The position numbers and the translations under genes were made by a program. Positions 1 to 12,010 of a stretch of DNA of 64,000 nucleotides are shown piece by piece; the first letter of the stretch is position 1, and each line of letters begins with the position of its first letter. Origin of the DNA: Thunnus maccoyii. Lineage: Eukaryota; Chordata; Actinopteri; Scombriformes; Scombridae. The DNA is taken from contig NC_056548.1 of NCBI RefSeq assembly GCF_910596095.1, positions 7,279,151 to 7,343,150 on the forward strand. The letters run 5' to 3'. The notes beneath the pieces are model-generated. The model saw only the letters and a program-made list of their open reading frames with translations. It searched no databases and was not told the origin of the DNA.

Positions 1-1600
1 TAGAAGTGATAAGAAGTGCCCATATTTGGACGAGAGGGTGGAGCTGATCCTAACGCTAGCTGCTAGTTTGGTTAGCACATTGCATTAACAGTCTATGGTT
101 AACTGTGATAATGCGTATTTTCACTAGCAAAATACAGGCTTAAAACCATTAAAACAAAGTGTAGTAACGGAAAAACTGAACATCCGACTCCTTAGAGGCT
201 CTTTTAGTACAATCAAATGTTGAACGAGACTCTTTTAGATGACCAAAATGTTACAATTAACTTTCATAAACTGAAAACACACTGAAATAGTGGCAGCTAC
301 GGCTATGCCTATACTCTGTGAATCTAGGGTTACGTCATGTTTATGTTACCTAACCAAAACTGTCGCCATGAGAGCAACTTTATGCTCTAAAGTATACCAA
401 TTTATAGTCAAATTTAAATTAAATGGGACCATAATTTACAAAATAAACATCATGCTATATTGAAAAAGACTTGAAACTAGCAATTGAGACCGTAAACTCA
501 TTAGGAAAGTGTTTACTAAGGTAATAAATCAAGTGACAAGTAGGGTAATTTCTCCATAGATTTCTATACAAATGGACTTCTTTTTGGAGCCAGTAGAGTC
601 GCCCCCTGCTGGCCATTAGAGATTATGCAGGTTTAAGGCACTTCCACATTGGCTTCACTTTTCAGACCTGGAACTATCTGCTTGATTTTTCATTAGTTTT
701 GCAGAAGGGGAGGGGAGGGTTATTCAATTGTTTGCAATCTGCAACCTCACTGCTAGATGCCACTAAATCTTACACACAGGACCTTTAAATAATAAAATAG
801 AAAAGGTTGTTATTATCCATTGTGCAGTACTTATATATATAGTATATAATAAGAGTAGTGGGATAGATTTAAAAAAGTTATCCATTGTGCAATGATTATA
901 TTCATAGTATATACGATAAGAGTAGAATTATTATTATTATTTTACATTGTGCAGAATAATAATTATATAGTGCAATAACCAGTTATGAGTTATTTCTGAT
1001 GTGAGTCATATACATAGTTTCTTGTGGTAATATTGATTATGCATTCCTGCAAGCCCAAACCAGGTGTTACTTCAGCAAGTGGAATTAGGTATCATTTGGG
1101 TCAGTTGACATGAAATGCCCAAATGCAGTAAGCTAGGTTGACTGCAGGTACCTTTGAGTTGACCATGGCACACACAAGTTGAGGGAAAGCCCCTGCACTT
1201 GCTTATTATTGGCAAGTGCAGGGGCAGCTGCTGATCACGGGTATGGAATGATGTGATTTTGTTGTTTGTGCCCTTGGTGACATGTTTGTGCAGCACATTT
1301 ACAGAGACACAACAGTGTTTAACATCCTAAAACAGAGGTGTGATTTGTTTTCCTTTTATATATTTTTCTTACCATTTGAAATATTTACCAAAAAAATACA
1401 TATAATACATTTGAAGGTCATGAAGACAGTGAGTCACAACAATAAATATCAAACCTACTTATGACTGGGTAATACATCAATATAAAATGTTGATGGAGAC
1501 ATGACACTAAACTAGCATTTTGTTTATCACAATATGCAAAATGCAATAGCTGTTTTTTGTCCACTTGGGGGCAGCAGAAAGTGTTGAACACAACCTAGCC
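1..1600. other. AT-rich intergenic DNA with minor repeats
   Basis: No gene is visible. The stretch gagtcgccccctgctggcca (about 597-617) and what follows to about 690 resembles a dispersed teleost repeat (memory only). Two tandem copies of a roughly 48-bp unit lie at 818-940. A perfect 14-bp stem with a 9-nt loop is at 1189-1225. Short open frames here look random. Confidence 0.5.
818..945. repeat. two imperfect direct copies of a ~48-bp unit
   Basis: The word TTATCCATTGTGCA is followed by AGTATATA..ATAAGAGTAG in both copies (about 812-860 and 879-928). The second copy has substitutions. They are separated by about 18 bases. Confidence 0.65.
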
Positions 1601-2329
1601 TAGGCACACAGCCTAGGCTTTAATTAAGGGCACATTTTGGTAGTTAACCAGGAGGCATGCAACTGTGTAGAGTTGATTGATGCTGCCTGTGAGTGAAAGA
1701 GGAATTCCTGTTTTGAATATCTTGTGTTCTTTCACCCTTTGACTGAGTTGCTCAACATGGTCTCTCAGTCTTGTGACAGAATGTGTCTCTGACACAGACA
1801 GTTGTGCCCTCTTAGACAGGACAGTGGGTGTGTAGACCTTAAAGGCACACAGTCCTCCACTAGGAAATCCTTGTCTACCATGATGGCCATTGTTGGTTTG
1901 AGGAGAGACACAACACTAGACTTCTTCAGGATCTCTTTGTCACTGATGGATCCTGCATAAAGAGCTGACACAAAGGTTATTGCCCCATGAGGAGCCATAC
2001 CAATCAACCCTTTAAAGGTGCAGTGGGATTTACAAGTAGAAAACACTTCACTCTGAAGGAGAAGAGAGTTTGAATCTGTGGGCCAGCTGGCTCGATCTGC
2101 CTCCAAAAGGCCATCAGGTGAGCATGAGTTGCAAACCTGTGGTATAAATGTTGATGTGTTAACAACCCTGAAGTCAGCTTTTGATTCACAGCTTCTGATT
2201 CAGGGTTGAGGGAAAAGTTAAAGGAGACATAAATTATGATATTTAGGAGCTGATTGTCCATTTTTTCACGACTTATTCTTGAAAAATTGTTAGACGTCGC
2301 AGCAAAAGCCTTAATGCTGTTTAAACCCA

Positions 2330-2700
2330 TTTTGAGATTTGTGAAAGCTTTATTTTTCTTATGAAAATAGAAAAAAAGGGTGATTTCACTTTTCCCCATC
2401 CAGACCACATTATACCAGGATCAGGTCAAAGACTTGTCAAATCTGGACTAGATCATTATTACAGATGGGGAAAAAAGCAGTGAAATTGCCTTTTTTTCAG
2501 TTTTCACAAATAGAAAAAAGGTTTCACAAATATGAAACTGTGTTTTAATGAGTCTCTGGAGTCTCATTGTTAATCTAGTCCACATTTGACAAGTCTAAGT
2601 ATGGTGTCTTTTGATCTGGACCTGGTTTGATATGGTCTGGCTCAGGAAAAAGCAGTGAAATCGCCCTTTCAAGTGTAAGTGGTGAAAAAACAGAGAATAA
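2330..2700. repeat. inverted pair of a small repeat (MITE-like hairpin)
   Basis: Sequence at about 2335-2455 (AAAAAAAGGGTGATTTCACT, CCATCCAGACCACAT, TTGTCAAATCTGGACTAGAT) is the reverse complement of the sequence that follows at about 2465-2700 (GCAGTGAAATTGCC, AATCTAGTCCACATTTGACA, GATATGGTCTGG). The pair is placed between the coiled-coil and MAFWRQIEPA parts of the decayed transposase. A further copy is at about 3010-3255. Confidence 0.7.
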
Positions 2701-2776
2701 ACTGCGAACTATCATTATTTATGTTTCCCTTAACCCCGAATAGGAAGCTACATTCAGCATCAAATTCAATAAAGCT

Positions 2777-2794
2777 GGGGGGGGGGGGGGGGGG
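2777..2794. repeat. poly-G run in transposase remnant
   Basis: About 17 consecutive G (poly-C on the transposase strand, read as a Pro run) immediately after the ERFAASDNN coding piece. Confidence 0.9.
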
Positions 2795-3009
2795 TGTTGT
2801 TGTCAGAGGCAGCAAATCTCTCCAAGCTGAACTTGTTGCTGACAGCTGTTTCCTCCACTTGTTTGTGTAACCTTGCTATCTCTGCACGGAGCTCTCCAGT
2901 GAGGTCTGGCGGTGCAGCAGGCTCAGTGGTGGAGCTGTAGTCATGATCCTGGTGAATTACATCCATAGGAGGGTCCTTATTATTTTGGGCTGTGCGTGTT
3001 ACACACAGT

Positions 3010-3255
3010 TGCTCTTTCCTATTTGTGAAAACAGAAAAAAGGGCAATTTAATTGATATTTGAAACAGTGTTTTAAAGAGGTTCTGTGGTCTCCTTGTTAA
3101 TCTAGTCCAGATTTGACAATTCTAAGTATAGTGGTTTTAGATCTGGACCTGGTAAAATGTGGTCTGGATGGGAGGGAAAGCAGTGTAATTGCCCTTATTT
3201 CAGTTTTCATAAGCAAAATAAAGCTTTCACAAATCTGTAAGTGGTGCAAAAACAG
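3010..3255 (+). repeat. second direct copy of the 2465-2700 repeat
   Basis: It shares an ordered series of words with 2490-2700: gaaacagtgttttaa, TTGTTAATCTAGTCCA, ATTTGACAA, TCTGGACCTGGT, TGTGGTCTGGA, CAGTGTAATTGCCCTT and AAAAACAGAGAAT. The similarity is seen by eye, roughly 80% over 200 bases. Together with the inverted pair it shows a small repeat family with at least three copies in 1 kb. Confidence 0.7.
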
Positions 3256-3259
3256 AGAA

Positions 3260-3765
3260 TCAGCCTCTATATCTTTTTGAAGAATGGTGTTCATCCCTCC
3301 AGAGGAGTTCCAGAGACTTATAGAATCAATGCCAAGGCTGAGGAACACCATTCTTCCAAAATTTCCTCATTTGGTGTTTTGATGATGGTGGTGGAGAACA
3401 CTGTCTAACATGTCAGTCCAAAATCTCCCATAGATGTTCAATTGGGTTGAGATCTGGTGACTGTGAAGGTCATAGCATATGATTCACATCATTTTCATAC
3501 TCATCAAACCATTCAGTGACTCCTCATGTCCTGTGAAATGGGGCATTGTCATCCTGGAAGAGACCACTCCCATCAGGATAGAAATGTTTCATCATAGGAT
3601 AAAGGTGATGACTCAGAACAACTTTGTATTGATTGCAGTGACCCTTCCCTCTAAGGGGACAAGTGGACCCAAACCATGCCAGCAAAATTTCCCCCACAGC
3701 ATAACAGAGCCCCCAGATCCCCTCACTGTAGGGGTCAAGCATTCAGACCTGTACCAGTTTTTCCT
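3260..3765 (-). pseudogene. Tc1/mariner transposase C-terminal remnant
   Basis: On the minus strand, LFQDDNAPFHRT (codons about 3524-3560) holds the second catalytic Asp and [20 protein letters not shown] (about 3413-3472) holds the Glu; this is the Tc1/mariner signature. In-frame TGA codons follow FHRT and WEILD, and a shifted frame carries the tail [20 protein letters not shown]. The N-terminal half is absent or too decayed to read beyond about 3960. It lies inside the THAP-DDE element, so it probably inserted there. Confidence 0.85.
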
Positions 3766-4976
3766 TTAATTTGTCAGCTGTCTGTATATACACATACACA
3801 CAAGGGCTTCACTTGCCACACTGGTCTCATCAATGTCATCTCAAAGATCCATAAAGCCTGTCATTGTTTGTGTGTGAGAGTCAGACTGAACCTGCCTCCT
3901 GATGTCCATGGCATCCACCATATGACACACTTGACCGAATTTTGCCGGATCTTCATTTTTTCGTTGTGGTAGCATATCTAAAAGTGATGTGTTTAATCCA
4001 GGCTTGGCATCCACAGTCTGTAAACACCTGTTTCAGGTAAAACAATAGATAATGTTGAAACACCACAACACATTCTGCAGCTGCTCTCTTTTTTGGTTTT
4101 TGTGATGTCCTGCTTGACCTGGATGCACTGGGCTCCTTAAGATAAAGTTAATTATTTAAGTCAATAGGAACAATTTCTATCAGTATATTTTTACTGTCAG
4201 GTTTAGCGTGCATTATGTGTGTTGGTGAAAGATTAAGATTATACGACAAATTGTCATTATTTATATAGAAACAATTTCCAATTACACTAACTTTGCAAAG
4301 ACGGTCAGGCAATATAAAAACTGACGAGATCACTCCTTCCTTTAATCAAGTTGTTTGTCCAGTCCTGTCAAAGTCTTCTGGCTTGAAATGATAGCTGCAG
4401 GCGACTGAGCAGTCATTTGGCTCAAAGTCTCTTCTTCTCAGTGCTGCTGCCCATGCCTGTCTTTTTACTTTATCTTTTGGGAACCTACACACAAAACAAG
4501 TCCATCTGAACAACACTATGCAGTTCTGCATGCTTTAGTAGCTACAATTCAGGCACATTAGTTGACTGTTAAGTTACTGTATGTCAGTATGTCACACTAG
4601 TGCCATGAAAAAGATTTAACACTTTGAAGTAAATCATTTAGGACTTATGTTACTTAACACAATAACACATACACTGACACAGCTGACTGACAAATATCAT
4701 TTTTAGCATTTTACTGATATATTTCTTTAATAAAAATGTTCATCTTTTCTCCTTTAACTTATCTGACATAAGCTAATGTTAGCTTTAGCTTAATTTAGTA
4801 TCAGTATGTTATCTTAAAAGAAGGATTATGTTACTCATTCTGATAAATCAAATTCAACATGTTCATGAAAAGTCAAATACTGTAACTTCTCACCTGTGAA
4901 ATGTTATTCCTTGGTGCTTAGTTTTGTTATTTCTTTCTTTGGAACATCCAAAAGCAGCACAAAATTCTGGCATTTT

Positions 4977-5789
4977 CTACAAAACTGGTAGAAAACCCGG
5001 GAATGGGTCAGTACGAACCAACAGGTCAGAACCCCTGAGCAAGATGGCGGCTGAAGAGACGCATCTCACAAGCCTGGACAAAGATGCTCTATGCCTGGAT
5101 AGATCACATCGATGATTGTGATTGGTTTAAAGAAATAAAAACTATAATATATGATATAAAATACATTATACAGTTCTTATGATACATCCACGGTTTGTTT
5201 CCCCCCCGAATCACCATGGCGTCTATCTAACAATACTCACTTCCGGGTAGACAACCGGCGGTTGATTTGAACGGTGGTCCAACCTATCTGACGTCTCTGC
5301 TGTTTATTTTATGTACTGTGTTACTTTGCTAGCGTCTGTGGTTTGTTTTGTTTTGTGGGGATCAACCCGGAGTGGAGTTTTGAGTTGTCATTCTTTTATG
5401 TTTGTGAAACTGGATTGAATTGGACTGTTTTGGGGTTGTGGGGAAAACAAAACCAAGTCTTTACGGAGTGGCTTGAACTCTAAGACTGTGAGACAAGTTA
5501 CACACACATTCAATCTCTCAGGTGGGGTAACAAAAAGTATAAAATCTCACATCAAAGACATTTGTCTCCATTTGTGGACCTACGTCAGTACAATAGAGTT
5601 CGTAAAATTGTTGGTATTGGCATGTATCTATATTTAATTCCTCTCTCATACACAATAAAAGTGAATTGCTTTAGAGTCTATGGATTGGAATAAAACCAGC
5701 TACAGATCTTTAAACAAACAAAATCACAAAATAACCAAACACAGACCCCCACCAAGCCACTGCTACTTCCCAATAAATGACACAAAGCA
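4977..5789. other. intergenic between transposon remnant and chp1 3' end
   Basis: This AT-rich stretch contains a CpG-containing patch (about 5000-5060, 5200-5290) upstream of the THAP first exon. The patch may be the transposon's own leader. No coding exon is recognisable. Confidence 0.4.
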
Positions 5790-7353
5790 AACATGGCACT
5801 TACTTTATTCAAATCAAATTCATGAATCACTGTAATAATACCTATAGACCAACATCACATAACATGTGAATCATCTGATTGATAATCACATAATGATCAA
5901 TAAAATGGTCACATTGTACTTCATGCACTCATATGCTGGAGGGTGTTCTCATAATGATTTAACAAACTCACATTAAAGATTAAATGGGTCATACATCTAC
6001 ACTCCAGTTCATGTACACGAGCCAGTACAGAAAATATATTTCTAATGCATTTAATCAACTTTAGTATCTGGAACTAGCTCGATGGGGAAAGAAATTGCAA
6101 GACAAATATCAACAAACATTTTTTCTCAGCCACAGTGACACTGATCATTCAAAGAGAAGCATAGCATGTTATCTTGGTTTCACCTGTCCTAAATCTGCAA
6201 ACTAACTGGTCCACAGCCCAATTTCCACCGAAGGACCTGACACTGTTGGCCAGAGCCTTATAAAGTCTCTATTATGGGGAAAACATTTTTTGAAAGTAGG
6301 CCACAATGGTCCTCGTGATACAATTTTACAAATGGACTATGTTGTCAGAACAGCCACTTGGGAAGACACACTATCCAAAGTGATGGCAGCATTCTGTGTG
6401 AAATCTCCATTCTTACCATAATTTTTTGTTACAACAGTTTTTAGTTGTAAATTAATAAGCATTATTTTTTTAAAAATATCACATTATAAACATGCTGACT
6501 CAGCAGTGGCTCCAACAGGCCCCAGGTGGTTACTGGCTTTTGAAGGATGGTCAAACTCACTTTGGTTGACGTCCAACAATCGAAACAGGTCATTACAATC
6601 TATTGGCAGTAGCTGGCTTAAGCCACAAGAAAACAAAACACTCAAACATGGCCATAGGTTCCGGTGTACCGTTGAGATATTAATTTACAAGTAGGAACCA
6701 AAGCCATGGCACTTTAGTGAGTAAAACACAAAATATCAGTGGAGCAGGTCCTGCTTTGCTTCGAGGGACAAACTTAGAGTTGGCTGGTCAGACTTGCTCT
6801 GCCACAAGTCGAAGAGAAGGAGTCATTAGATCCTGTTAGTATTAAAAACACTGTCTGTTTTTAAATGGAGTCACACATCTTACAAGTTTCACTTTGAACC
6901 GTTGCATATTTATACGGACGAGGACGCAGCATGTGCTAAATTTCCATGGAACAGCATGAGTAAACTTATGATAAACTTACTCACTGCAATAGCAAAATGC
7001 TTTATGGTACAGTGCTATAAAATCAGTTTTCATGTGAAAGTGGAACAGCAGTGGTACGAACTGTGACCCTCTAAAAGGTTTCTAATAAATAATGTTCCAT
7101 TACTGGGAAAAAGAAATACATAGCAACATTGCATAAAACAACCCAAGGCACGCAACTTTTCCCTTTGTTTACAGAGCGGTGCAAAGGCAGAAACTCAAGA
7201 TCTATGATATTAACTACCTAGTGCTTGGTCTGAGAGTGTGTACTAGAGGGAGGTACTAGAGTGGGCCACAGCAGCCTGCTGAGAAGCTGGATGGGATTGT
7301 GTCCTGACATCAACTGACACGTTGAAGCTTTACTTAAAAAAAAAAAAAAAAAC
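5790..7353 (-). other. chp1: chp1 3'UTR with poly(A) signal
   Basis: This stretch of about 1.56 kb follows the TAA stop at 7354-7356. It has no recognisable mobile element and ends at a minus-strand AATAAA (TTTATT on the plus strand at 5814-5819). GU-rich sequence lies just downstream on the minus strand (about 5735-5770), as expected for a cleavage site. A 17-18-base A run (about 7336-7352) sits immediately after the stop codon. The length is inferred from the signal. Confidence 0.65.
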
Positions 7354-10300
7354 TTAGTGCAGGAAACGGATGCTCATTTTCTGTTCCACATCCACCTTCT
7401 CCAAAACCTGTGAAAACAATCAAAACAGAGCAAGTTTAGTTGCCAAAAAACAACTGTATGTCTATGTTGTGGTTCTGTTATGTGTAATAGCATGACAACT
7501 TAACTGCCAGGCTTAGAGGCTTACTAAAGAGCTTAGCCAGTATTAACGGACACAAGCAAACTGTAATTATAAAAACAGTATGTTTGAATCCATTTGAAAC
7601 TTGTTAGCAAGTCTTCACACAAATAATGAAACTATGTGCTCAATATAATGAATCCGCGGCCAAAGTGAATAAATCCTGCACTGCTTTCATAGTAACTAAA
7701 CAAGGATACAAGTTTGCATATGCAAAGCCATCGTGTACTGGGTAAAATGTGTCCTTGAAAAACATTTTTTTCCTGTTCTGTGGCCACTCCTGGGCTTAAG
7801 TTTGTTTCCCCACTGAGGCTTCTGGTGCTAAAAATGTATGTGCTCATGCTAGTGGTATATGACCAGGCCTTTTATATAAAAAAGCATCCATCAAATACCA
7901 TTTGTTATGTTGTTACTAGTTTAGAAACACTTAAAAATTAAAGAATACAGTAATATAAATAAGTAGGTAAGAAAGTCGTGCATGTGAGGACAGAACACAA
8001 AACTTGCCTTGATGAACTCATTGAAGGAAATGGAGTTATCTCCGTTCGTGTCGGCCTCCTGGATGGTCCTATCAGCAATGCTGCCTAGCTGTTCATCTGA
8101 AATGTTTACACCAACCATCATCCTTAAAACCTGTGAAGAATAAACATGATGTTATTTTACAGTTAATGAATACTGGTGGAAAAAAGTTCCTGGTTTAAAG
8201 ATTAGATAATAGTCATGGTGCATGCATTTAAGGATTACACAAGATAATTAGTAGTTATTTTGGTTAAATGGCAAGTAATTAGCATCCACACTCAACATAT
8301 ATATATACTGTACATAACAGTGAACACATTTACTGAAAAACAGGCACACAAACATTATATAGAGCTGCACGTTAAGAGTCTTAGAGGCTCGTGCATCACA
8401 CGAAGCAGGCGACACAAATGTTTTGCGCAAAACAAGAGATCTGTCTGAGTCATTGAACCCCAAGCTTAAAGCAATTACAGGTCACACAATGTCACTGAAA
8501 CCGAGATGGCTTCACAGAGGGACGACAAATAACACGGAGGGAGCACAGAGGAAGCCAAAATACAGGATATTAGGCTGTCTGGGAAAAATCAACCTGTAGT
8601 TAAGATGAGATATCACATCATTATCAGCACAAGGGCAAAGTCTGCTCATCAACATGGAAATCTCCCTCTCTCTCTCTTTCTCTCTCTCTCTCTCTATAGA
8701 GCTCTTTGAAATAGATATTGCACAATAGCATTTGTTCCTTTGTTAAACAAGGAAGAGATAGCAAATATTACCATAAGGAAAAGTCTTTGAAAAATACTTA
8801 CTTACCATCTGATTAATTTACTTTGTTTCAACAAACTGTACTGTGACTCAGCATTCCTGTTTACATCACAAACCAAACCACTCACCTGAAGCAGCTCATC
8901 CCGTGAGATTTTGTCATCCCTGTCCAGGTCATACAGACGAAAAGCAACTGGAAAAAAAAAGAAAAGTGAAAATATATAAGTCATAAGAAACACACTAAGC
9001 TCATGTTATGAAATCCTGTAAATGTTGATGATACCGGTCACTGGCTCCACCCAGACACGCCTGCGTGACCGAGCTCTACACTCACATAGCAGCTTGTTTG
9101 TCCGGCTGTTGAGTGGCTCACTGGCAGCAGCGTTCTTGTTCTTCTCATTGTCCTCTATGGGTCTGAAGTGAGCCAAGGTCCGCATGAAACCTCTGAAGTT
9201 AACCTGGTCCTCCCTGGGAACCGAGAAAAATCATTATGAGACAATAAAAGGATTTCAAGTAGGGGAAAAAATCATTTACTGAAAGTTTCTAGATAACAGA
9301 AAATAACCAAACACTGATTTTTTAGTGTTAGCTCAGATTACTCCCATACTCGAGATAAACCTGTGTGGGCAGCACAATGAAACCTCCCAACTAGTCGTAA
9401 CCTAACACCATTCCACAGAGTAAAACACTCTTCACCTCTATTCTCAAGTTGTTCTAAAGCAAAAAAAGCCAAAACCAGAGAAACAAGAGCACATCTGAAA
9501 GCATTAAAAGCCATGGCTAAAATTAAGACGCCTACACATCTGACTTTTTTGGATTTTAATGATACATCTGCCAACATCTGGTTTTCAACTTCCACACCGA
9601 TAAAAAAGAAAAACAGCTGCCAAATATATAGAGAGAACCTGCGGTGCTTGAAACCCCAACTGATTTTTTTTTTTTCCTACACAGAACTGGCAGAAAAGAC
9701 TGAAGCTTCTCAAGTCTGCAGTCTAGGAGCCGCAACTGAGAAGCATGACAGGCTGGTTCGGCTTTGTGGTGGTTGTGACTCAAATGTATAATGCGCACTC
9801 CTACGAAAAACAAGACCAATAACAGGAACAACTCACCCTTCAGGAAAGAAGGCATTGATGATTCTGTCTCCCAGAGGATTAATAGCCAACTCCGGGATCC
9901 TCTGGAAATCTTCTCGACTGCAGGATGAAGATATGATGGAGTGAAATCGCAACATAATACATTTTAAGAAATAATGTCAAATTGTTCAATTAAAATACTA
10001 CATCAAATTATAATAAACTCAAAAAAGGAGAACTGTCCACATAACCAGCATCTTTCAGCTCTAAAAAGTGTTTTGGCTGCTAAAATAGATCAAGTGAAGT
10101 CAGTGAAATAGCTTTTTGTCTCATTGTAAAGGTCTATCAATGGAACCAGAAGTTGGCCTGCTGAGATACATGTAAAATCTCACTGTTGTGGCAACTAATG
10201 GATGACAAGAAAGTCACCTTGAATATAAATGAGGCTGATACTGACTGCATTCCGTGACTTAAAGCCTCAGGGCAAGATCAACTGGAAACAAGACTTGTTA

Positions 10301-11486
10301 TGTGTAAACACAACATTTATCAAAAGACTTAGTTCAATGACACCGCAGACAGATGATTTGATTGCTTTTTTTTTTTTTTTACCCTTGAAAGTCTAATTTG
10401 CAAATGAATACTCAAATCAAAGTGGATTGCAAAACAAAGTTTCACTCTAAGCAGCCTTAATGATTACCAATGTCTTCACCTATTGCTGGACTGAGGATAG
10501 AGCTAGAAGTTAATCACAAACTGTAGAAATTTCACACTGACGTCTCAACCGGACACTCAAAATCTGACAGTGCTCAGATAAGTTTTGATTATGAATCACA
10601 GTGGCACACATCTAAAGATGACTGAAGTTTTGCTAAACTGTGACTGACCACCTTTGTGTAATGACAACACAGTGTCACTAACTGACTGAAAACAGTTTTA
10701 AAAACAACTTTTATACACTTTTCAGCAAATTTGTCAAACACCAAATGGGTAAATTCTATTAAAATACTTGTTCATATGAATTCAATTTAAATTGCCCTTT
10801 TGTTTATGCTTATTTCTTGTATTTACTTCCCAATTATGCTACAGGAACAACAACATTCTGTACCCAATGGTGACAAAAACACACTTTCTTAATAACAAGG
10901 GGAAAAAACACAGACAAAGCTAAACATTACCTGAAGGCACCTTCATTTAATAACAAGTTTAATATCATATAATGGTAAAGGAACCAAACCAGCTATGTGA
11001 AAGTTTCACATTGGTGCTTATTTATATGATATGACTGCTTACCTGAGGGTGCCGTTTTCTCCTTTATCCAGACTGGTGAAGCGGCTGTACAGGCGAGTAA
11101 TCTGACTGTGGGAGACTGCAGGGAGGATACACAAGACGGCAAAGATGTTACTAACAAACGACCTGCAGATGACTATGAAAAAAGTAGGCAGGCAAAATAG
11201 CCTTTCGCCTGATGACTAAACATCACTACACTATCAGAAATCATTGATAACAACTGTTGGGGATTATGTGGTTGCACAACTTCCCTGTTTAATTACTTTT
11301 ACTGTAACTGTCTACCTGCAGCGAGTGTCAGCGTTAATGTTTAAGTACAGAGTAGCTAATGTTTCTGCGTCTTCATCGTCATCTTCAACACAGGAATTAG
11401 TCTTAAGGCCACAACTTACAGCCAGTCTCCTTCTTAATTTCCTCAATTTCCTCTTCTCGCAGTAACGTGGACGCTCGGGAGCCCAT
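7354..11486 (-). CDS. chp1: calcineurin B homologous protein 1 (EF-hand Ca2+ sensor), 7 coding exons
   Basis: Exons in transcript order: 11420-11486, 11043-11115, 9837-9917, 9086-9213, 8886-8947, 8008-8130, 7354-7407. They total 588 nt (195 aa plus TAA), exactly the usual CHP1 length. CHP1 binds and supports NHE-family Na+/H+ exchangers and other partners, and inhibits calcineurin. Visible features: N-terminal MGSRAST, the N-myristoylation motif; degenerate EF-hands 1-2; functional EF3 [12 protein letters not shown] from residue 123; functional EF4 [12 protein letters not shown] from residue 164; and the C-terminus [20 protein letters not shown]2 is less likely because the sequence follows CHP1 closely throughout. 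The last intron has a GC donor (AAG|GCAAGT). The ATG is in strong context (gccc-ATG-GGC mirrored on the plus strand) and follows a short 5'UTR. Confidence 0.97.
8660..8697. repeat. (CT)n microsatellite in chp1 intron
   Basis: A run of ct dinucleotides with one tttc interruption in the intron between chp1 exons 5 and 6. Confidence 0.85.
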
Positions 11487-11800
11487 GGTGAAACGTTTTG
11501 GATTGAGCAACCAAACCAGCTGTGAAATAATCTCGACCCGGACCCTAGCAAGCAGGCTAACTTAGCGAGCTAAAAAAAAACTGCCTCGCTCGCCCTGCTG
11601 TGAACAAACAGCCGTTACAGCAAGAGTTTAATCCAATCTGCCGTTTTCTGTCCTCCTAGCGATGTAGGTCGGCGGTTATTCAGTTCTACTATTACAGCTT
11701 TTGTACGGTCCGTCGTGTTTTCATGTTATGGGTTTCGGTCAGGTTATCTTCCTGTTTTATGAAGTGGGCAGGCATTAAATGAAGCCACCTCCCTAACAAT
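11487..11800 (-). promoter_or_regulatory. chp1: chp1 promoter region
   Basis: This is the sequence upstream of the chp1 ATG. It is locally richer in CpG than its surroundings (for example ctcgacccggaccc, gcctcgctcgccctgc, cctagcgatgtaggtcggcggtt), as in a CpG-type housekeeping promoter. No TATA box is seen. Start sites cannot be placed from sequence alone. Confidence 0.5.
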
Positions 11801-11807
11801 ACGCAAT

Positions 11808-12010
11808 ATTTTTTTTCCTAGGATGGCGAAGTCATGACCCGCCCTATTCTGCCTCTGATTGGCTAGTACTCTTTACCTTCGTTGTTTGGGTTGGTTAATT
11901 TTAGGCATGTGGAGTGAGATTGGCTAGGATTAGGGTAAGGATATCAGGGAAAGCCAATCAGAGGTAGAGAAGGGCGGGTCATAACTTGGCAATCCTAGGA
12001 AAAAAATTGG
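11808..12010. mobile_element. fold-back (MITE-like) element with ~55-bp inverted arms
   Basis: The left arm (about 11808-11865) reads TTTTTCCTAGGATGGCGAAG, then TCATGACCCGCCCT and GCCTCTGATTGGCT. The right arm (about 11951-12008) is its imperfect reverse complement: AGCCAATCAGAGG, AGGGCGGGTCATAACTTGG and CAATCCTAGGAAAAA. The roughly 85-bp centre also contains ATTGG motifs. The arms make it a hairpin-forming non-autonomous element. It carries CCAAT and GC-box-like motifs in both arms and sits about 320 bp upstream of the chp1 start. I cannot name the family. Confidence 0.75.

Larger units (their letters stand above)
1613..4976 (-). pseudogene. decayed THAP + DDE transposase (ISL2EU/Harbinger-like), with nested insertions
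   Basis: Four minus-strand pieces follow the order of THAP-DDE transposases. First, an exon at 4894-4976 begins MPEFCAAFGCSKE and ends at a good donor; it holds the first zinc-finger cysteines. Second, after acceptor tgtgtag, an exon at about 4346-4485 continues FPKDKVKRQAWAAAL with CSVACSYHFKPEDF (a THAP domain) and hits TGA after GQTT. Third, a coiled-coil part at about 2785-2966 contains LTGELRAEIARLHKQVEET. Fourth, at about 2080-2140 is RFATHAHLMAFWRQIEPA, and in another frame at 1613-2055 is CTFKGLIGMAPHGAITFVSA with VDKDF and HVEQ, the later DDE residues. The segment with the first catalytic Asp is missing, and there are frame breaks and stops. It is non-functional. The family name is from memory; the THAP and DDE readings are clear. 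Confidence 0.8.

Noticed and set aside
8939..8950. Apparent extra base (frameshift) at the start of chp1 exon 5
   Set aside because: The A-run made counting by eye ambiguous; the translated frame reads [11 protein letters not shown] without a break, and a 62-nt exon makes the CDS exactly 588 nt.
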